In this document: one piece after another, positions 46,201 to 59,260 of the stretch
Numbering within the stretch: the first letter of the stretch is position 1
Layout of the letters: every line of letters begins with the position of its first letter
Assembly (NCBI GenBank): GCA_013407085.1
Contig: JACCGJ010003207.1
Coordinates: 39,803 to 103,802, forward strand
Origin: Atriophallophorus winterbourni
Taxonomy: Eukaryota; Platyhelminthes; Trematoda; Plagiorchiida; Microphallidae
Length of the DNA stretch: 64,000 nt
Direction of reading: 5' to 3'
The notes under the pieces: model-generated
What the model was told of the DNA's origin: nothing
The model's input: the letters and a program-made list of their open reading frames with translations, nothing else
Databases searched by the model: none
Program-made: the position numbers and the translations under genes

Positions 46201-49200
46201 CGAGGATGGGCTGAGACAGAGGCAGTAGAAGAAATTCGATCAGCGATAATTGCGGGTTCGAAAACCGGAGAATTAAAAGTCTTCGCTTCACCACCGACTG
46301 CACCGGCCTTCAACTTCGCTTTCGGCAGCTTCAACTTGGGCAACTTCAAAGATAAACCTTTCTTACCACCGACATCAGCATCAACACCCGCACCAGCATG
46401 TGCATCCACTTCGATCGACGGTGCCTGCACGTCCACACCCACTTCACCAGATACAGCCGGCTTCTTGGCCTTCAATGAACCCTTCTTGCCCTTGCCGAAG
46501 CTGAAACCGAATTTCTTCTTCGGAATCTTCACCTCAGCACTCGGAGCTTGCACGTCGCCGGAAACGCCAGCTTCCACGGTCGGCAAGGTTACGTCGACTC
46601 CAGCACCGCCATCAGCGCCAACCGCAACACCGGGCAACTTTGCCTTCTTCTCCTTCTTGCCAAACTTCAAACCGAACTTCGGCATCTTCACCGAGATACC
46701 AGGAGCAGTCGCTTTACCACTCACATCCGGAACTGTCACACCAACATCAGGAGTCTCCAGCTCGGGACCTCGAACCGTTACACTGGGACCAGTTGCCTCC
46801 AGCCGAGCCTCGGGCAATTCCAAATCCACGCCAGCTTCACCAGCAACACCAGGCAAACTAACCTCAGCCCCAACTCCGGGAACTGACACATCGCCAGTCA
46901 ACGAAACATCAGGTAAGGTCACCGCAGCCTCGCCACCAACAGACGGAACCGACACGTCCACACCGGCACTCACACCGGGCAGCTCCACGCCCGGACCGGA
47001 AACATCCAAGGCAACGTCAGGGGCACCGATCTTCGCCTCACCACCGACAGCACCGGCCTTCAACTTCGCTTTCGGCAGCTTCAACTTGGGCAACTTCAAA
47101 GATAAACCTTTCTTACCACCGACATCAGCATCAACACCTGCACCAGCATGTGCATCCACTTCGATCGACGGTGCCTGCACGTCCACACCCACTTCACCAG
47201 ATACAGCCGGCTTCTTGACCTTCAATGAACCCTTCTTGCCCTTGCCGAAGCTGAAACCGAATTTCTTCTTCGGAATCTTCACCTCAGCACTCGGAGCTTG
47301 CACGTCGCCGGAAACGCCAGCTTCCACGGTCGGCAAGGTTACGTCGACTCCAGCACCGGCATCAGCGCCAACCGCAACACCGGGCAACTTTGCCTTCTTC
47401 TCCTTCTTGCCAAACTTCAAACCGAACTTCGGCATCTTCACCGAGATACCAGGAGCAGTCGCTTTACCACTCACATCCGGAACTGTCACACCAACATCAG
47501 GAGTCTCCAGCTCGGGACCTCGAACCGTTACACTGGGACCAGTTGCCTCCAGCCGAGCCTCGGGCAATTCCAAATCCACGCCAGCTTCACCAGCAACACC
47601 AGGCAAACTAACCTCAGCCCCAACTCCGGGAACTGACACATCGCCAGTCAACGAAACATCAGGTAAGGTCACCGCAGCCTCGCCACCAACAGACGGAACC
47701 GACACGTCCACACCGGCACTCACACCGGGCAGCTCCACGCCCGGACCGGAAACATCCAAGGCAACGTCAGGGGCACCGATCTTCGCCTCACCACCGACAG
47801 CACCGGCCTTCAACTTCGCTTTCGGCAGCTTCAACTTGGGCAACTTCAAAGATAAACCTTTCTTACCACCGACATCAGCATCAACACCCGCACCAGCATG
47901 TGCATCCACTTCGATCGACGGTGCCTGCACGTTCACACCCACTTCACCAGATACAGCCGGCTTCTTGACCTTCAATGAACCCTTCTTGCCCTTGCCGAAG
48001 CTGAAACCGAATTTCTTCTTCGGAACCTTCACCTCAGCACTCGGAGCTTGCACGTCGCCGGAAACGCCAGCTTCCACGGTCGGCAAGGTTACGTCGACTC
48101 CAGCACCGGCATCAGCGCCAACCGCAACACCGGGCAACTTTGCCTTCTTCTCCTTCTTGCTAAACTTCAAACCGAACTTCGGCATCTTCACCGAGATACC
48201 AGGAGCAGTCGCTTTACCACTCACATCCGGAACTGTCACACCAACATCAGGAGTCTCCAGCTCGGGACCTCGAACCGTTACACTGGGACCAGTTGCCTCC
48301 AGCCGAGCCTCGGGCAATTCCAAATCCACGCCAGCTTCACCAGCAACACCAGGCAAACTAACCTCAGCCCCAACTCCGGGAACTGACACATCGCCAGTCA
48401 ACGAAACATCAGGTAAGGTCACCGCAGCCTCGCCACCAACAGACGGAACCGACACGTCCACACCGGCACTCACACCGGGCAGCTCCACGCCCGGACCGGA
48501 AACATCCAAGGCAACGTCAGGGGCACCGATCTTCGCCTCACCACCGACAGCACCGGCCTTCAACTTCGCTTTCGGCAGCTTCAACTTGGGCAACTTCAAA
48601 GATAAACCTTTCTTACCACCGACATCAGCATCAACACCCGCACCAGCATGTGCATCCACTTCGATCGACGGTGCCTGCACGTCCACACCCACTTCACCAG
48701 ATACAGCCGGCTTCTTGACCTTCAATGAACCCTTCTTGCCCTTGCCGAAGCTGAAACCGAATTTCTTCTTCGGAATCTTCACCTCAGCACTCGGAGCTTG
48801 CACGTCGCCGGAAACGCCAGCTTCCACGGTCGGCAAGGTTACGTCGACTCCAGCACCGCCATCAGCGCCAACCGCAACACCGGGCAACTTTGCCTTCTTC
48901 TCCTTCTTGCCAAACTTCAAACCGAACTTCGGCATCTTCACCGAGATACCAGGAGCAGTCGCTTTACCACTCACATCCGGAACTGTCACACCAACATCAG
49001 GAGTCTCCAGCTCGGGACCTCGAACCGTTACACTGGGACCAGTTGCCTCCAGCCGAGCCTCGGGCAATTCCAAATCCACGCCAGCTTCACCAGCAACACC
49101 AGGCAAACTAACCTCAGCCCCAACTCCGGGAACTGACACATCGCCAGTCAACGAAACATCAGGTAAGGTCACCGCAGCCTCGCCACCAACAGACGGAACC

Positions 49201-52200
49201 GACACGTCCACACCGGCACTCACACCGGGCAGCTCCACGCCCGGACCGGAAACATCCAAGGCAACGTCAGGGGCACCGATCTTCGCCTCACCACCGACAG
49301 CACCGGCCTTCAACTTCGCTTTCGGCAGCTTCAACTTGGGCAACTTCAAAGATAAACCTTTCTTACCACCGACATCAGCATCAACACCCGCACCAGCATG
49401 TGCATCCACTTCGATCGACGGTGCCTGCACGTCCACACCCACTTCACCAGATACAGCCGGCTTCTTGACCTTCAATGAACCCTTCTTGCCCTTGCCGAAG
49501 CTGAAACCGAATTTCTTCTTCGGAATCTTCACCTCAGCACTCGGAGCTTGCACGTCGCCGGAAACGCCAGCTTCCACGGTCGGCAAGGTTACGTCGACTC
49601 CAGCACCGGCATCAGCGCCAACCGCAACACCGGGCAACTTTGCCTTCTTCTCCTTCTTGCCAAACTTCAAACCGAACTTCGGCATCTTCACCGAGATACC
49701 AGGAGCAGTCGCTTTACCACTCACATCCGGAACTGTCACACCAACATCAGGAGTCTCCAGCTCGGGACCTCGAACCGTTACACTGGGCCCAGTTGCCTCC
49801 AGCCGAGCCTCGGGCAATTCCAAATCCACGCCAGCTTCACCAGCAACACCAGGCAAACTAACCTCAGCCCCAACTCCGGGAACTGACACATCGCCAGTCA
49901 ACGAAACATCAGGTAAGGTCACCGCAGCCTCGCCACCAACAGACGGAACCGACACGTCCACACCGGCACTCACACCGGGCAGCTCCACGCCCGGACCGGA
50001 AACATCCAAGGCAACGTCAGGGGCACCGATCTTCGCCTCACCACCGACAGCACCGGCCTTCAACTTCGCTTTCGGCAGCTTCAACTTGGGCAACTTCAAA
50101 GATAAACCTTTCTTACCACCGACATCAGCATCAACACCCGCACCAGCATGTGCATCCACTTCGATCGACGGTGCCTGCACGTCCACACCCACTTCACCAG
50201 ATACAGCCGGCTTCTTGACCTTCAATGAACCCTTCTTGCCCTTGCCGAAGCTGAAACCGAATTTCTTCTTCGGAATCTTCACCTCAGCGCTCGGAGCTTG
50301 CACGTCGCCGGAAACGCCAGCTTCCACGGTCGGCAAGGTTACGTCGACTCCAGCACCGGCATCAGCGCCAACCGCAACACCGGGCAACTTTGTCTTCTTC
50401 TCCTTCTTGCCAAACTTCAAACCGAACTTCGGCTTCTTCACCGAGATACCAGGAGCAGTCGCTTTACCACTCACATCCGGAACTGTCACACCAACATCAG
50501 GAGTCTCCAGCTCGGGACCTCGAACCGTTACACTGGGACCAGTTGCCTCCAGCCGAGCCTCGGGCAATTCCAAATCCACGCCAGCTTCACCAGCAACACC
50601 AGGCAAACTAACCTCAGCCCCAACTCCGGGAACTGACACATCGCCAGTCAACGAAACATCAGGTAAGGTCACCGCAGCCTCGCCACCAACAGACGGAACC
50701 GACACGTCCACACCGGCACTCACACCGGGCAGCTCCACGCCCGGACCGGAAACATCCAAGGCAACGTCAGGGGCACCGATCTTCGCCTCACCACCGACAG
50801 CACCGGCCTTCAACTTCGCTTTCGGCAGCTTCAACTTGGGCAACTTCAAAGATAAACCTTTCTTACCACCGACATCAGCATCAACACCCGCACCAGCATG
50901 TGCATCCACTTCGATCGACGGTGCCTGCACGTCCACACCCACTTCACCAGATACAGCCGGCTTCTTGACCTTCAATGAACCCTTCTTGCCCTTGCCGAAG
51001 CTGAAACCGAATTTCTTCTTCGGAATCTTCACCTCAGCACTCGGAGCTTGCACGTCGCCGGAAACGCCAGCTTCCACGGTCGGCAAGGTTACGTCGACTC
51101 CAGCACCGGCATCAGCGCCAACCGCAACACCGGGCAACTTTGCCTTCTTCTCCTTCTTGCCAAACTTCAAACCGAACTTCGGCATCTTCACCGAGATACC
51201 AGGAGCAGTCGCTTTACCACTCACATCCGGAACTGTCACACCAACATCAGGAGTCTCCAGCTCGGGACCTCGAACCGTTACACTGGGCCCAGTTGCCTCC
51301 AGCCGAGCCTCGGGCAATTCCAAATCCACGCCAGCTTCACCAGCAACACCAGGCAAACTAACCTCAGCCCCAACTCCGGGAACTGACACATCGCCAGTCA
51401 ACGAAACATCAGGTAAGGTCACCGCAGCCTCGCCACCAACAGACGGAACCGACACGTCCACACCGGCACTCACACCGGGCAGCTCCACGCCCGGACCGGA
51501 AACATCCAAGGCAACGTCAGGGGCACCGATCTTCGCCTCACCACCGACAGCACCGGCCTTCAACTTCGCTTTCGGCAGCTTCAACTTGGGCAACTTCAAA
51601 GATAAACCTTTCTTACCACCGACATCAGCATCAACACCCGCACCAGCATGTGCATCCACTTCGATCGACGGTGCCTGCACGTCCACACCCACTTCACCAG
51701 ATACAGCCGGCTTCTTGACCTTCAATGAACCCTTCTTGCCCTTGCCGAAGCTGAAACCGAATTTCTTCTTCGGAATCTTCACCTCAGCGCTCGGAGCTTG
51801 CACGTCGCCGGAAACGCCAGCTTCCACGGTCGGCAAGGTTACGTCGACTCCAGCACCGGCATCAGCGCCAACCGCAACACCGGGCAACTTTGTCTTCTTC
51901 TCCTTCTTGCCAAACTTCAAACCGAACTTCGGCTTCTTCACCGAGATACCAGGAGCAGTCGCTTTACCACTCACATCCGGAACTGTCACGCTAACATCAG
52001 GAGTCTCCAGCTCGGGACCTCGAACCGTTACACTGGGACCAGTTGCCTCCAGCCGAGCCTCGGGCAATTCCAAATCCACGCCAGCTTCACCAGCAACACC
52101 AGGCAAACTAACCTCAGCCCCAACTCCGGGAACTGACACATCGCCAGTCAACGAAACATCAGGTAAGGTCACCGCAGCCTCGCCACCAACAGACGGAACC

Positions 52201-55200
52201 GACACGTCCACACCGGCACTCACACCGGGCAGCTCCACGCCCGGACCGGAAACATCCAAGGCAACGTCAGGGGCACCGATCTTCGCCTCACCACCGACAG
52301 CACCGGCCTTCAACTTCGCTTTCGGCAGCTTCAACTTGGGCAACTTCAAAGATAAACCTTTCTTACCACCGACATCAGCATCAACACCCGCACCAGCATG
52401 TGCATCCACTTCGATCGACGGTGCCTGCACGTCCACACCCACTTCACCAGATACAGCCGGCTTCTTGACCTTCAATGAACCCTTCTTGCCCTTGCCGAAG
52501 CTGAAACCGAATTTCTTCTTCGGAATCTTCACCTCAGCACTCGGAGCTTGCACGTCGCCGGAAACGCCAGCTTCCACGGTCGGCAAGGTTACGTCGACTC
52601 CAGCACCGGCATCAGCGCCAACCGCAACACCGGGCAACTTTGCCTTCTTCTCCTTCTTGCCAAACTTCAAACCGAACTTCGGCATCTTCACCGAGATACC
52701 AGGAGCAGTCGCTTTACCACTCACATCCGGAACTGTCACACCAACATCAGGAGTCTCCAGCTCGGGACCTCGAACCGTTACACTGGGACCAGTTGCCTCC
52801 AGCCGAGCCTCGGGCAATTCCAAATCCACGCCAGCTTCACCAGCAACACCAGGCAAACTAACCTCAGCCCCAACTCCGGGAACTGACACATCGCCAGTCA
52901 ACGAAACATCAGGTAAGGTCACCGCAGCCTCGCCACCAACAGACGGAACCGACACGTCCACACCGGCACTCACACCGGGCAGCTCCACGCCCGGACCGGA
53001 AACATCCAAGGCAACGTCAGGGGCACCGATCTTCGCCTCACCACCGACAGCACCGGCCTTCAACTTCGCTTTCGGCAGCTTCAACTTGGGCAACTTCAAA
53101 GATAAACCTTTCTTACCACCGACATCAGCATCAACACCCGCACCAGCATGTGCATCCACTTCGATCGACGGTGCCTGCACGTCCACACCCACTTCACCAG
53201 ATACAGCCGGCTTCTTGACCTTCAATGAACCCTTCTTGCCCTTGCCGAAGCTGAAACCGAATTTCTTCTTCGGAATCTTCACCTCAGCACTCGGAGCTTG
53301 CACGTCGCCGGAAACGCCAGCTTCCACGGTCGGCAAGGTTACGTCGACTCCAGCACCGGCATCAGCGCCAACCGCAACACCGGGCAACTTTGCCTTCTTC
53401 TCCTTCTTGCCAAACTTCAAACCGAACTTCGGCATCTTCACCGAGATACCAGGAGCAGTCGCTTTACCACTCACATCCGGAACTGTCACACCAACATCAG
53501 GAGTCTCCAGCTCGGGACCTCGAACCGTTACACTGGGACCAGTTGCCTCCAGCCGAGCCTCGGGCAATTCCAAATCCACGCCAGCTTCACCAGCAACACC
53601 AGGCAAACTAACCTCAGCCCCAACTCCGGGAACTGACACATCGCCAGTCAACGAAACATCAGGTAAGGTCACCGCAGCCTCGCCACCAACAGACGGAACC
53701 GACACGTCCACACCGGCACTCACACCGGGCAGCTCCACGCCCGGACCGGAAACATCCAAGGCAACGTCAGGGGCACCGATCTTCGCCTCACCACCGACAG
53801 CACCGGCCTTCAACTTCGCTTTCGGCAGCTTCAACTTGGGCAACTTCAAAGATAAACCTTTCTTACCACCGACATCAGCATCAACACCCGCACCAGCATG
53901 TGCATCCACTTCGATCGACGGTGCCTGCACGTCCACACCCACTTCACCAGATACAGCCGGCTTCTTGACCTTCAATGAACCCTTCTTGCCCTTGCCGAAG
54001 CTGAAACCGAATTTCTTCTTCGGAATCTTCACCTCAGCACTCGGAGCTTGCACGTCGCCGGAAACGCCAGCTTCCACGGTCGGCAAGGTTACGTCGACTC
54101 CAGCACCGGCATCAGCGCCAACCGCAACACCGGGCAACTTTGCCTTCTTCTCCTTCTTGCCAAACTTCAAACCGAACTTCGGCATCTTCACCGAGATACC
54201 AAGAGCAGTCGCTTTACCATTCACTTCAGGAGACTCCAGCTCGGGACGACGTTCCGTTACACTGGGACCAGTTGCCTCCAACCGTGCTTCGGGTAATTTC
54301 ATTTCTATTTTTGGCGATCCTGTGTCTGTTTGTGTTTCCAAATCATCCATTTTTTTCCTTGTTTGTTCTATTCTTTTTGGTGGTTTTTCCATCCGCTTTG
54401 GTGTGCATATCAATCTCATTTTTTCTGAAGCTTTTGATTTCTTTTGAGTTTTCTTCGACTTCCTTCTCATTTGTTCATCTTCTTTTTTTGTTCTGCCCTC
54501 TGTATTCGTGAATTCTTCTTCTAATTCGTTTTTCTTCATTATACCAAATGTTTTCTTGATCTTTCCCCTTTTTTCTTTGCTCTTTTCTTGAGGTATGTCA
54601 GATACTTTTAATTCATTTTTTTCTGGCATGTCCTTTCCTAATTTCTCACTCGTTTTTCTCTTGAGATGTTCTTTGTGCTTCTCCGATTTTCCTTCTCTAT
54701 CATCGTTTTCTAAACGCAATATGTCGTTGTCCATGTCATATCGATCGGTGACATGAACAAAATACGCGGGCGTATGTAACTCACTACTAATTGGTAAATG
54801 CAATGGCATATACGCTCTCTCGTCGTACACATCACAAATGTCACTTGCTTCGGCAGATGTGGACGTTTCGTCTGCAGAACTCGCGGACTGTGTTTGTTCT
54901 ACCTGCTGCTGAGACTTTTTACCGCTTCTTCGGAACCGTTTTCGCTTAGGCTTCACCGTAAACTCTTTTAAGGAAGGCTTCATCTCGATGTCCGTTGTAT
55001 CGAGTGTTGTGTTGTCCATCGTTTTTCCTTCCATAGCTTCCGATTCACCAGTACTCCATTCCATCGGTGGTGTTTTGCGGGTTTCCCAATTATAGCTAGT
55101 TAAATCAGACTCCGATTGAATGCCTGCGGGAGTGGATGAAGTGGATTCACCCTCGTGGCCAAATGGTTCTGTGGGTTTGCTAATATCCTCCTCCTCCTTC

Positions 55201-55259
55201 TCCAACTTTTGAGGTTCCACGACGGTTTCTGAATCCTCGATTCTCTGTTCGATATCCAT
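43208..55259 (-). CDS. AHNAK: AHNAK-like giant repeat protein, four coding exons
   Basis: Exon 1 (55259-45107) starts at the first ATG after an in-frame TAA, in the context AAAATGG. It encodes about 3384 residues: an acidic/Lys-rich head with KRKRFRRSGKK near residue 105, about 10.7 repeats of 250 residues (about 320-2993), then a Ser/Pro-rich tail with RQRKAKRRVKKKQQK near 3205. Each repeat has Lys blocks (KMPKFGLKFGKKEKKAKLPG; KKKFGFSFGKGKKG; LSLKLPKLKLPKAKLK) between Val/Pro strands, the AHNAK/periaxin signature. The frame stays open to TAG at 45066, but a donor GTACGT at 45106 joins in phase to 44208-44170 (acceptor tttgttttag, donor GTAAGT), 43714-43678 and 43316-43208, giving a 3445-residue product ending KVDGVEISKIWRSALL. 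AHNAK proteins are membrane-associated scaffolds; flukes carry them at the tegument surface. Single-exon termination remains possible. Confidence 0.85.
43317..45106 (-). other. Putative AHNAK-like 3' introns
   Basis: Three introns (45106-44209, 44169-43715, 43677-43317) with GT donors GTACGT, GTAAGT and GTTTGT and acceptors ending TTTTAG, GTTTAG and CGTATAG. The last intron ends within a 33-bp block shared with 56858-56890. Confidence 0.55.
46281..54300 (-). repeat. 750-bp tandem repeat array in the AHNAK-like gene
   Basis: Unit boundaries fall at 46281, 47031, 47781 and so on every 750 bp to 53781: ten complete units and a partial one of about 520 bp. Units differ at only a few positions and none differs in length. 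The partial unit at 53781-54300 (first in the protein) is diverged and shortened after 54200. The array is visibly richer in G+C than its surroundings. Confidence 0.97.
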
Positions 55260-56504
55260 TTTTGATAAAAATAATAAATCCACAATAATTGGTCGCGGTT
55301 AATACCGATCGATCACACAGTTATATCCAATAGGGAAATGAGACACAAATGTTACGTATTACCGGATGTTTTGCAATTGTGCACACGAAAAACAGGTTTG
55401 AAACATAAGGCCGTTGAAGAACAGAGCAATTGGTCTTGATTGACGTGGTTTGTATTGAACGATGAAATGCTCTACACTCACAATGCCTTATTTGTAAATC
55501 CGACAAGAATGCACTCAAGTCTTGTACAAATGCAAGGAGGTTCACATGGAAGCACCTCCTTTCCTCGTATGATAAACGGTCGAAATGATTGACCTAGTGC
55601 CGGAGAAATCAGATCAGCGGTTCTCGTGGGCGGAGTGTTTCAACGGATCGTATGTGTTTTCGTGTGCGTGTGTGTTTGTGTTTGTGTGCGGGGTATAATC
55701 CGTGGGTACTTTTACGGTAGATCACAGTACTATATCCAACCGAACGGGGACAATAGTATCCGAATACCCCTTTCAAGTAACTATGCGCCAGATTTTACCA
55801 CGGTGCATTTTGTGTACCCCGTGGGTGATCAGACTGAAGAGTGTGTGCGAGCAGCGGTATACGAACGAGATATTTGATTGGCTAGAAAACGATCTGTATG
55901 TTTGATTGGTTAAAAATCATGGCATTTCGATTTGCGCGCACTGACAAGTTATTGGAGGTTAGACTCATCGGAAACAGACACGTGGTCGCAGAAAGAGGCC
56001 GAACCCTGATGGATGATAATACTTTCATTTGGTGCCCGGACGCCCTGCTTCTGCAATTTTGCAACTCGGCTCAAACGTACTTGTAAAAAATTTAAACAAA
56101 TATTAATCATTATGCGTTGAACTTATTTTCAGCATTAACCAGTGTTGTCATTCCATCAAGTTATGGACCACCTATTGAATTCACCGCAAAAATATTTTGT
56201 GTTTGGTTGAATCTCCTGAATTTTTGGCATTTAGTTATAACATTATATTAAGCCTAGGTGGACTTTCAAGAGGAATGCCAAAAAATAGCAAGAGAGTAGT
56301 ATAAATAATGAGGTAAAATATAACAAAGGTTGACGTGAAAAATCAGTTTGGGCTTAATGCCAATAGAGCCCGAAGAGCAGACGCGATTGAGGAAAGTCTA
56401 GGTACCTCAGTGAGCATAAAATCAAAATGAGTCCGGGTTGAGTTTTTGGAAATGGTAACGCCTTGATATCTAGCAAGTTTCCCTTTACTAATGTAAGTGA
56501 ATTT
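55260..56504. other. 5' flank of the AHNAK-like gene
   Basis: Contains a short GT-rich run at 55655-55690. Plus-strand frames at 55626-56086 lack splice or family support. No TATA box or other promoter element was convincingly identified. Confidence 0.45.
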
Positions 56505-56863
56505 ATAATGCAAAGAAATTTGAGTGCAATTGGTTAGAGTAGTTTTTGGGTAACGTTTCACTTCTGTCACAGAAGCTTCGTCAGACCAATGGTGACCGTG
56601 TTCACTTGTATTGGATTGACGTGGATACACTCTAGTAGGAAAATCGACCACTGATCCTGGTATTTCCCACGAGACTTGACATATTGTAGGCGTACTATAG
56701 GCTGTTTGGCGGTAAGGTCAAATAAGTGGTGTTGGGTTGACTCCTACTTAAATATGTTCCCTGCCCTGACTATCACCCTTGGTCTGACGATGCTTATGTG
56801 TCAGAAGTGAAACGTCACCCCAAAACTGCTCTAACCGATTGCACTCAAATTTCTTTGCATTAT
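56505..56863. repeat. Fold-back (MITE-like) element, both arms present
   Basis: The left arm 56505-56595 (ataatgcaaagaaatttgag to gaccaatggtga) is the imperfect reverse complement of the right arm 56771-56863 (tatcacccttggtctgacga to caaatttctttgcattat). Inner region about 175 bp. No transposase. A second, partial copy lies at 42.84-43.10 kb. Confidence 0.8.
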
Positions 56864-57076
56864 GAATACACGATCGGTCCCAAACATATAGCAATCGGTA
56901 AGTGAATTTAATTCTTGAACGCTGGAGAATGCTCCATATAATTTCACCACTGTCCTCACGAAGATTAGTGTTGACAAGTTCTAAACATCCTCCCATATTT
57001 AAAAACTAAGCATCTCACTTCAAACCAGGAATATATTTAGTCAAAAGCAGGTGATATCGTATCTGAAGAGCTATTT

Positions 57077-57319
57077 CTAGGTACAACATATACAGCGTAT
57101 TTCAAACTGAAAGCAGAAGGCAGCTGCGAAGGAGCAGATAAATATGTTTGATTCCTGAGGACAACCTTGCGTCAAAGTGCTTTCAATGTTCAAACTTGGG
57201 GCTTCACCCCGAATTATTGTGCATGAAATTCCTCGCAAGTAGCATTCTGCTACATTGGAAAGCGATACGAAGTATCCTTCGTAGCGTACGCCTGCTGATG
57301 GCGAGCATATGTTTTTCAA
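57077..57319 (-). pseudogene. Possible LINE reverse transcriptase scrap
   Basis: An 80-codon frame with LTQGCPQESNIFICSFAAAF, resembling the VRQGCPLSPFLFNF motif of RTE-like RTs. Short and diverged. Confidence 0.35.
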
Positions 57320-57339
57320 TAATTAAACACTAAACTGTT

Positions 57340-58030
57340 ACCTTTGTCACGCAAGTTCTGTGTAAGATTGTGTATTGTGAATTTGCTAAAATAATTTATT
57401 GCTTTGAGGTCAATTTCACCTGAATTTGATAGAGCTAAACATGTGTGAATGATTTACATAACCATTGGACGGAAGACAATTTTCAGTTTTCGTTCTATTA
57501 TAAACAATTCCAAATCATTACTTTCGTTGCTGCGCCACACTGCAAATAGTCCACCCGAGTAGCCTTCACTATCGAGTGTTTCGGAATTGGCAACTTTGTT
57601 CACCGTATTCCATCATTCCCAGGGAACTTGCAATAAAGATATTTTCATCATCAGACCGCTGTGGCCCATACGGTCAGCGCTATTCTCCCAGTTGGTTAGA
57701 ACGAAGTGGTGCCCGGGATAGAACTTATCCCACTTAGCACGATGATAGACCACCACAGTTACTTTTTGAATATTACACAATAAGGAGATTCGAGTTTACC
57801 AGAATTTTATTAGAAATGTACACTTGAGGAAGGGACCGAAAAGTGAACCTCTTGGAAGATTACCGTGGGCTGACCACTACACCCCACGGTCAAACTATCA
57901 AATACGCTTGATAAATGCAAGCAGTGTCAAAGCGAAATTGCGGATTTGTGGAAATGCGGGTGCACACCAAGCGATTCCGCAATCGCGCTAGTTGCATAGA
58001 CAACATTTTTAATCCACGTATACATCAAAG
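57340..58030. other. No gene recognised
   Basis: No coding frame or identified repeat. Confidence 0.4.
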
Positions 58031-58061
58031 TAATGAGTTGCTCACATCCCCCGCACTTACA

Positions 58062-58103
58062 CACCACTACCGGTTTCTGGATGTTTGCCGTCATCAGGTG
58101 GAG
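58062..58103 (-). ncRNA. Hammerhead ribozyme motif, subfamily 2, partly decayed
   Basis: The minus strand reads CUCCAC, CUGAUGA, CGGC-AAACA-UCCA, GAAA, CCGGUA, GUGGUG. The core boxes are intact and the triplet is GUA. Stem II keeps two G-C pairs but lacks the closing pair. Same stem II type and GUA triplet as 16841-16886. Confidence 0.5.
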
Positions 58104-58377
58104 ATGCATATATATCGTTTGAACGTGACATGCATCTGATGGTGCTGGCGTAATATGCTAAGTGAAAACCATTTGCTGCTCACACATACACACACTGGCA
58201 TTTCACATTTACAATACGTTCAGACAGTAAGATTAGTTTCAGTGAGCCTTGAATTGATAAACAGTGAATGCGCTGCAAGTTGCTATTAGATAATATTCTT
58301 ACAAAGAATCATTAGGTTCAAATAAACTGAGCGATTCATGGTCAAGCGCTCAAGATGAATATAAATCAGCACTAACA

Positions 58378-58425
58378 CTCCACCACCAGATTCTCGCGCT
58401 TTGCGTTATCAGGTGGAGACAGTAA
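58378..58425 (-). ncRNA. Decayed hammerhead repeat copy
   Basis: The minus strand has CUGAUAA, a CGC-AAA-GCG hairpin, a disrupted GAGAAU box and the flank gtctccac. Recognisable by position and flanks but not expected to be active. Confidence 0.35.
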
Positions 58426-58649
58426 GATTGGGTTCAGTGGGTGTTTGTAACGGTGGAAAAGTGGTGAATATGGTTTCACTATTAAACCGCGGTAAAATCG
58501 GGCTCTCACAAAGATGCACCGTGGTCGACAATAAAATCACAGACTGATTCCCGGACTAGCGCTCAAAAAGCTTGTAAAGGACCAATGTTTATTGTGTTGC
58601 TCGCCTCTCCTTGTAAACCTTTTCTAGAATCTCATTTGTCAATAACGAG

Positions 58650-59260
58650 TGGTGCCTCATGCGATTTCGCACGCGATTTCGTACTATGAAATTGAGCAGC
58701 TGTTGCTTCACCTTTCTTTTAATTCGAGAAATATACTGCTGATGTGTATAGCAGGACAGGACAATATTGAGAACCAGCTTTTGCCCATGCAGCAAGTGCT
58801 CCCAATCCATGGCACTGTTGGAACCAAAGAAACAGCTATACAGAATTATTCGGACAACGATGTCGTTACAGGAGTTGCCGTGACAACGTTGAATACAACT
58901 TCCAACTACCCAACGGGATTCCGGATCCGAATTTTTCCTCGAGGTTGAATCCTGAAGAGCTTTACGTGATTGGGAATAGCCACAAGACAGTGGAGGTTTG
59001 AGATAAGTTTTTTTATCCCCTAGATGGACCGCCTTAATGATTTTGCTAGTTCTACGTACCTGATGCAAACTAGATTTTAGGCGCCAGTCGCCGCTTTTGC
59101 CCCTTCCCTTGCCAGTAGAAGCGGTTTCGCCAGATCACACAAGACCACAAATGCAGGCCAGGAGATGGACTTGGTTGTCAGAGGGTATATGATACGGGCG
59201 CCGTTGGGCCATTTTTTTAATGGAAGCTTTCCCAGTATACCACCCAGTGATGGCAAACTT
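58650..59260 (-). repeat. Interspersed repeat R, second copy
   Basis: Minus-strand counterpart of 23.94-24.44 kb: the blocks ctcctggcctgcat, cttatctcaaacct and caacctcgaggaaaaat occur in the same order. A 159-codon frame covers part of it but resembles no protein. Confidence 0.6.

Noticed and set aside
46123..54447. A 2774-codon open frame on the plus strand antisense to the AHNAK repeats, plus 73- and 112-codon frames recurring every 750 bp
   Set aside because: The unit length is divisible by three and the Val/Gly/Pro/Lys-rich coding strand leaves few antisense stops, so one open antisense unit is repeated eleven times. The sense frame has the AHNAK motifs.
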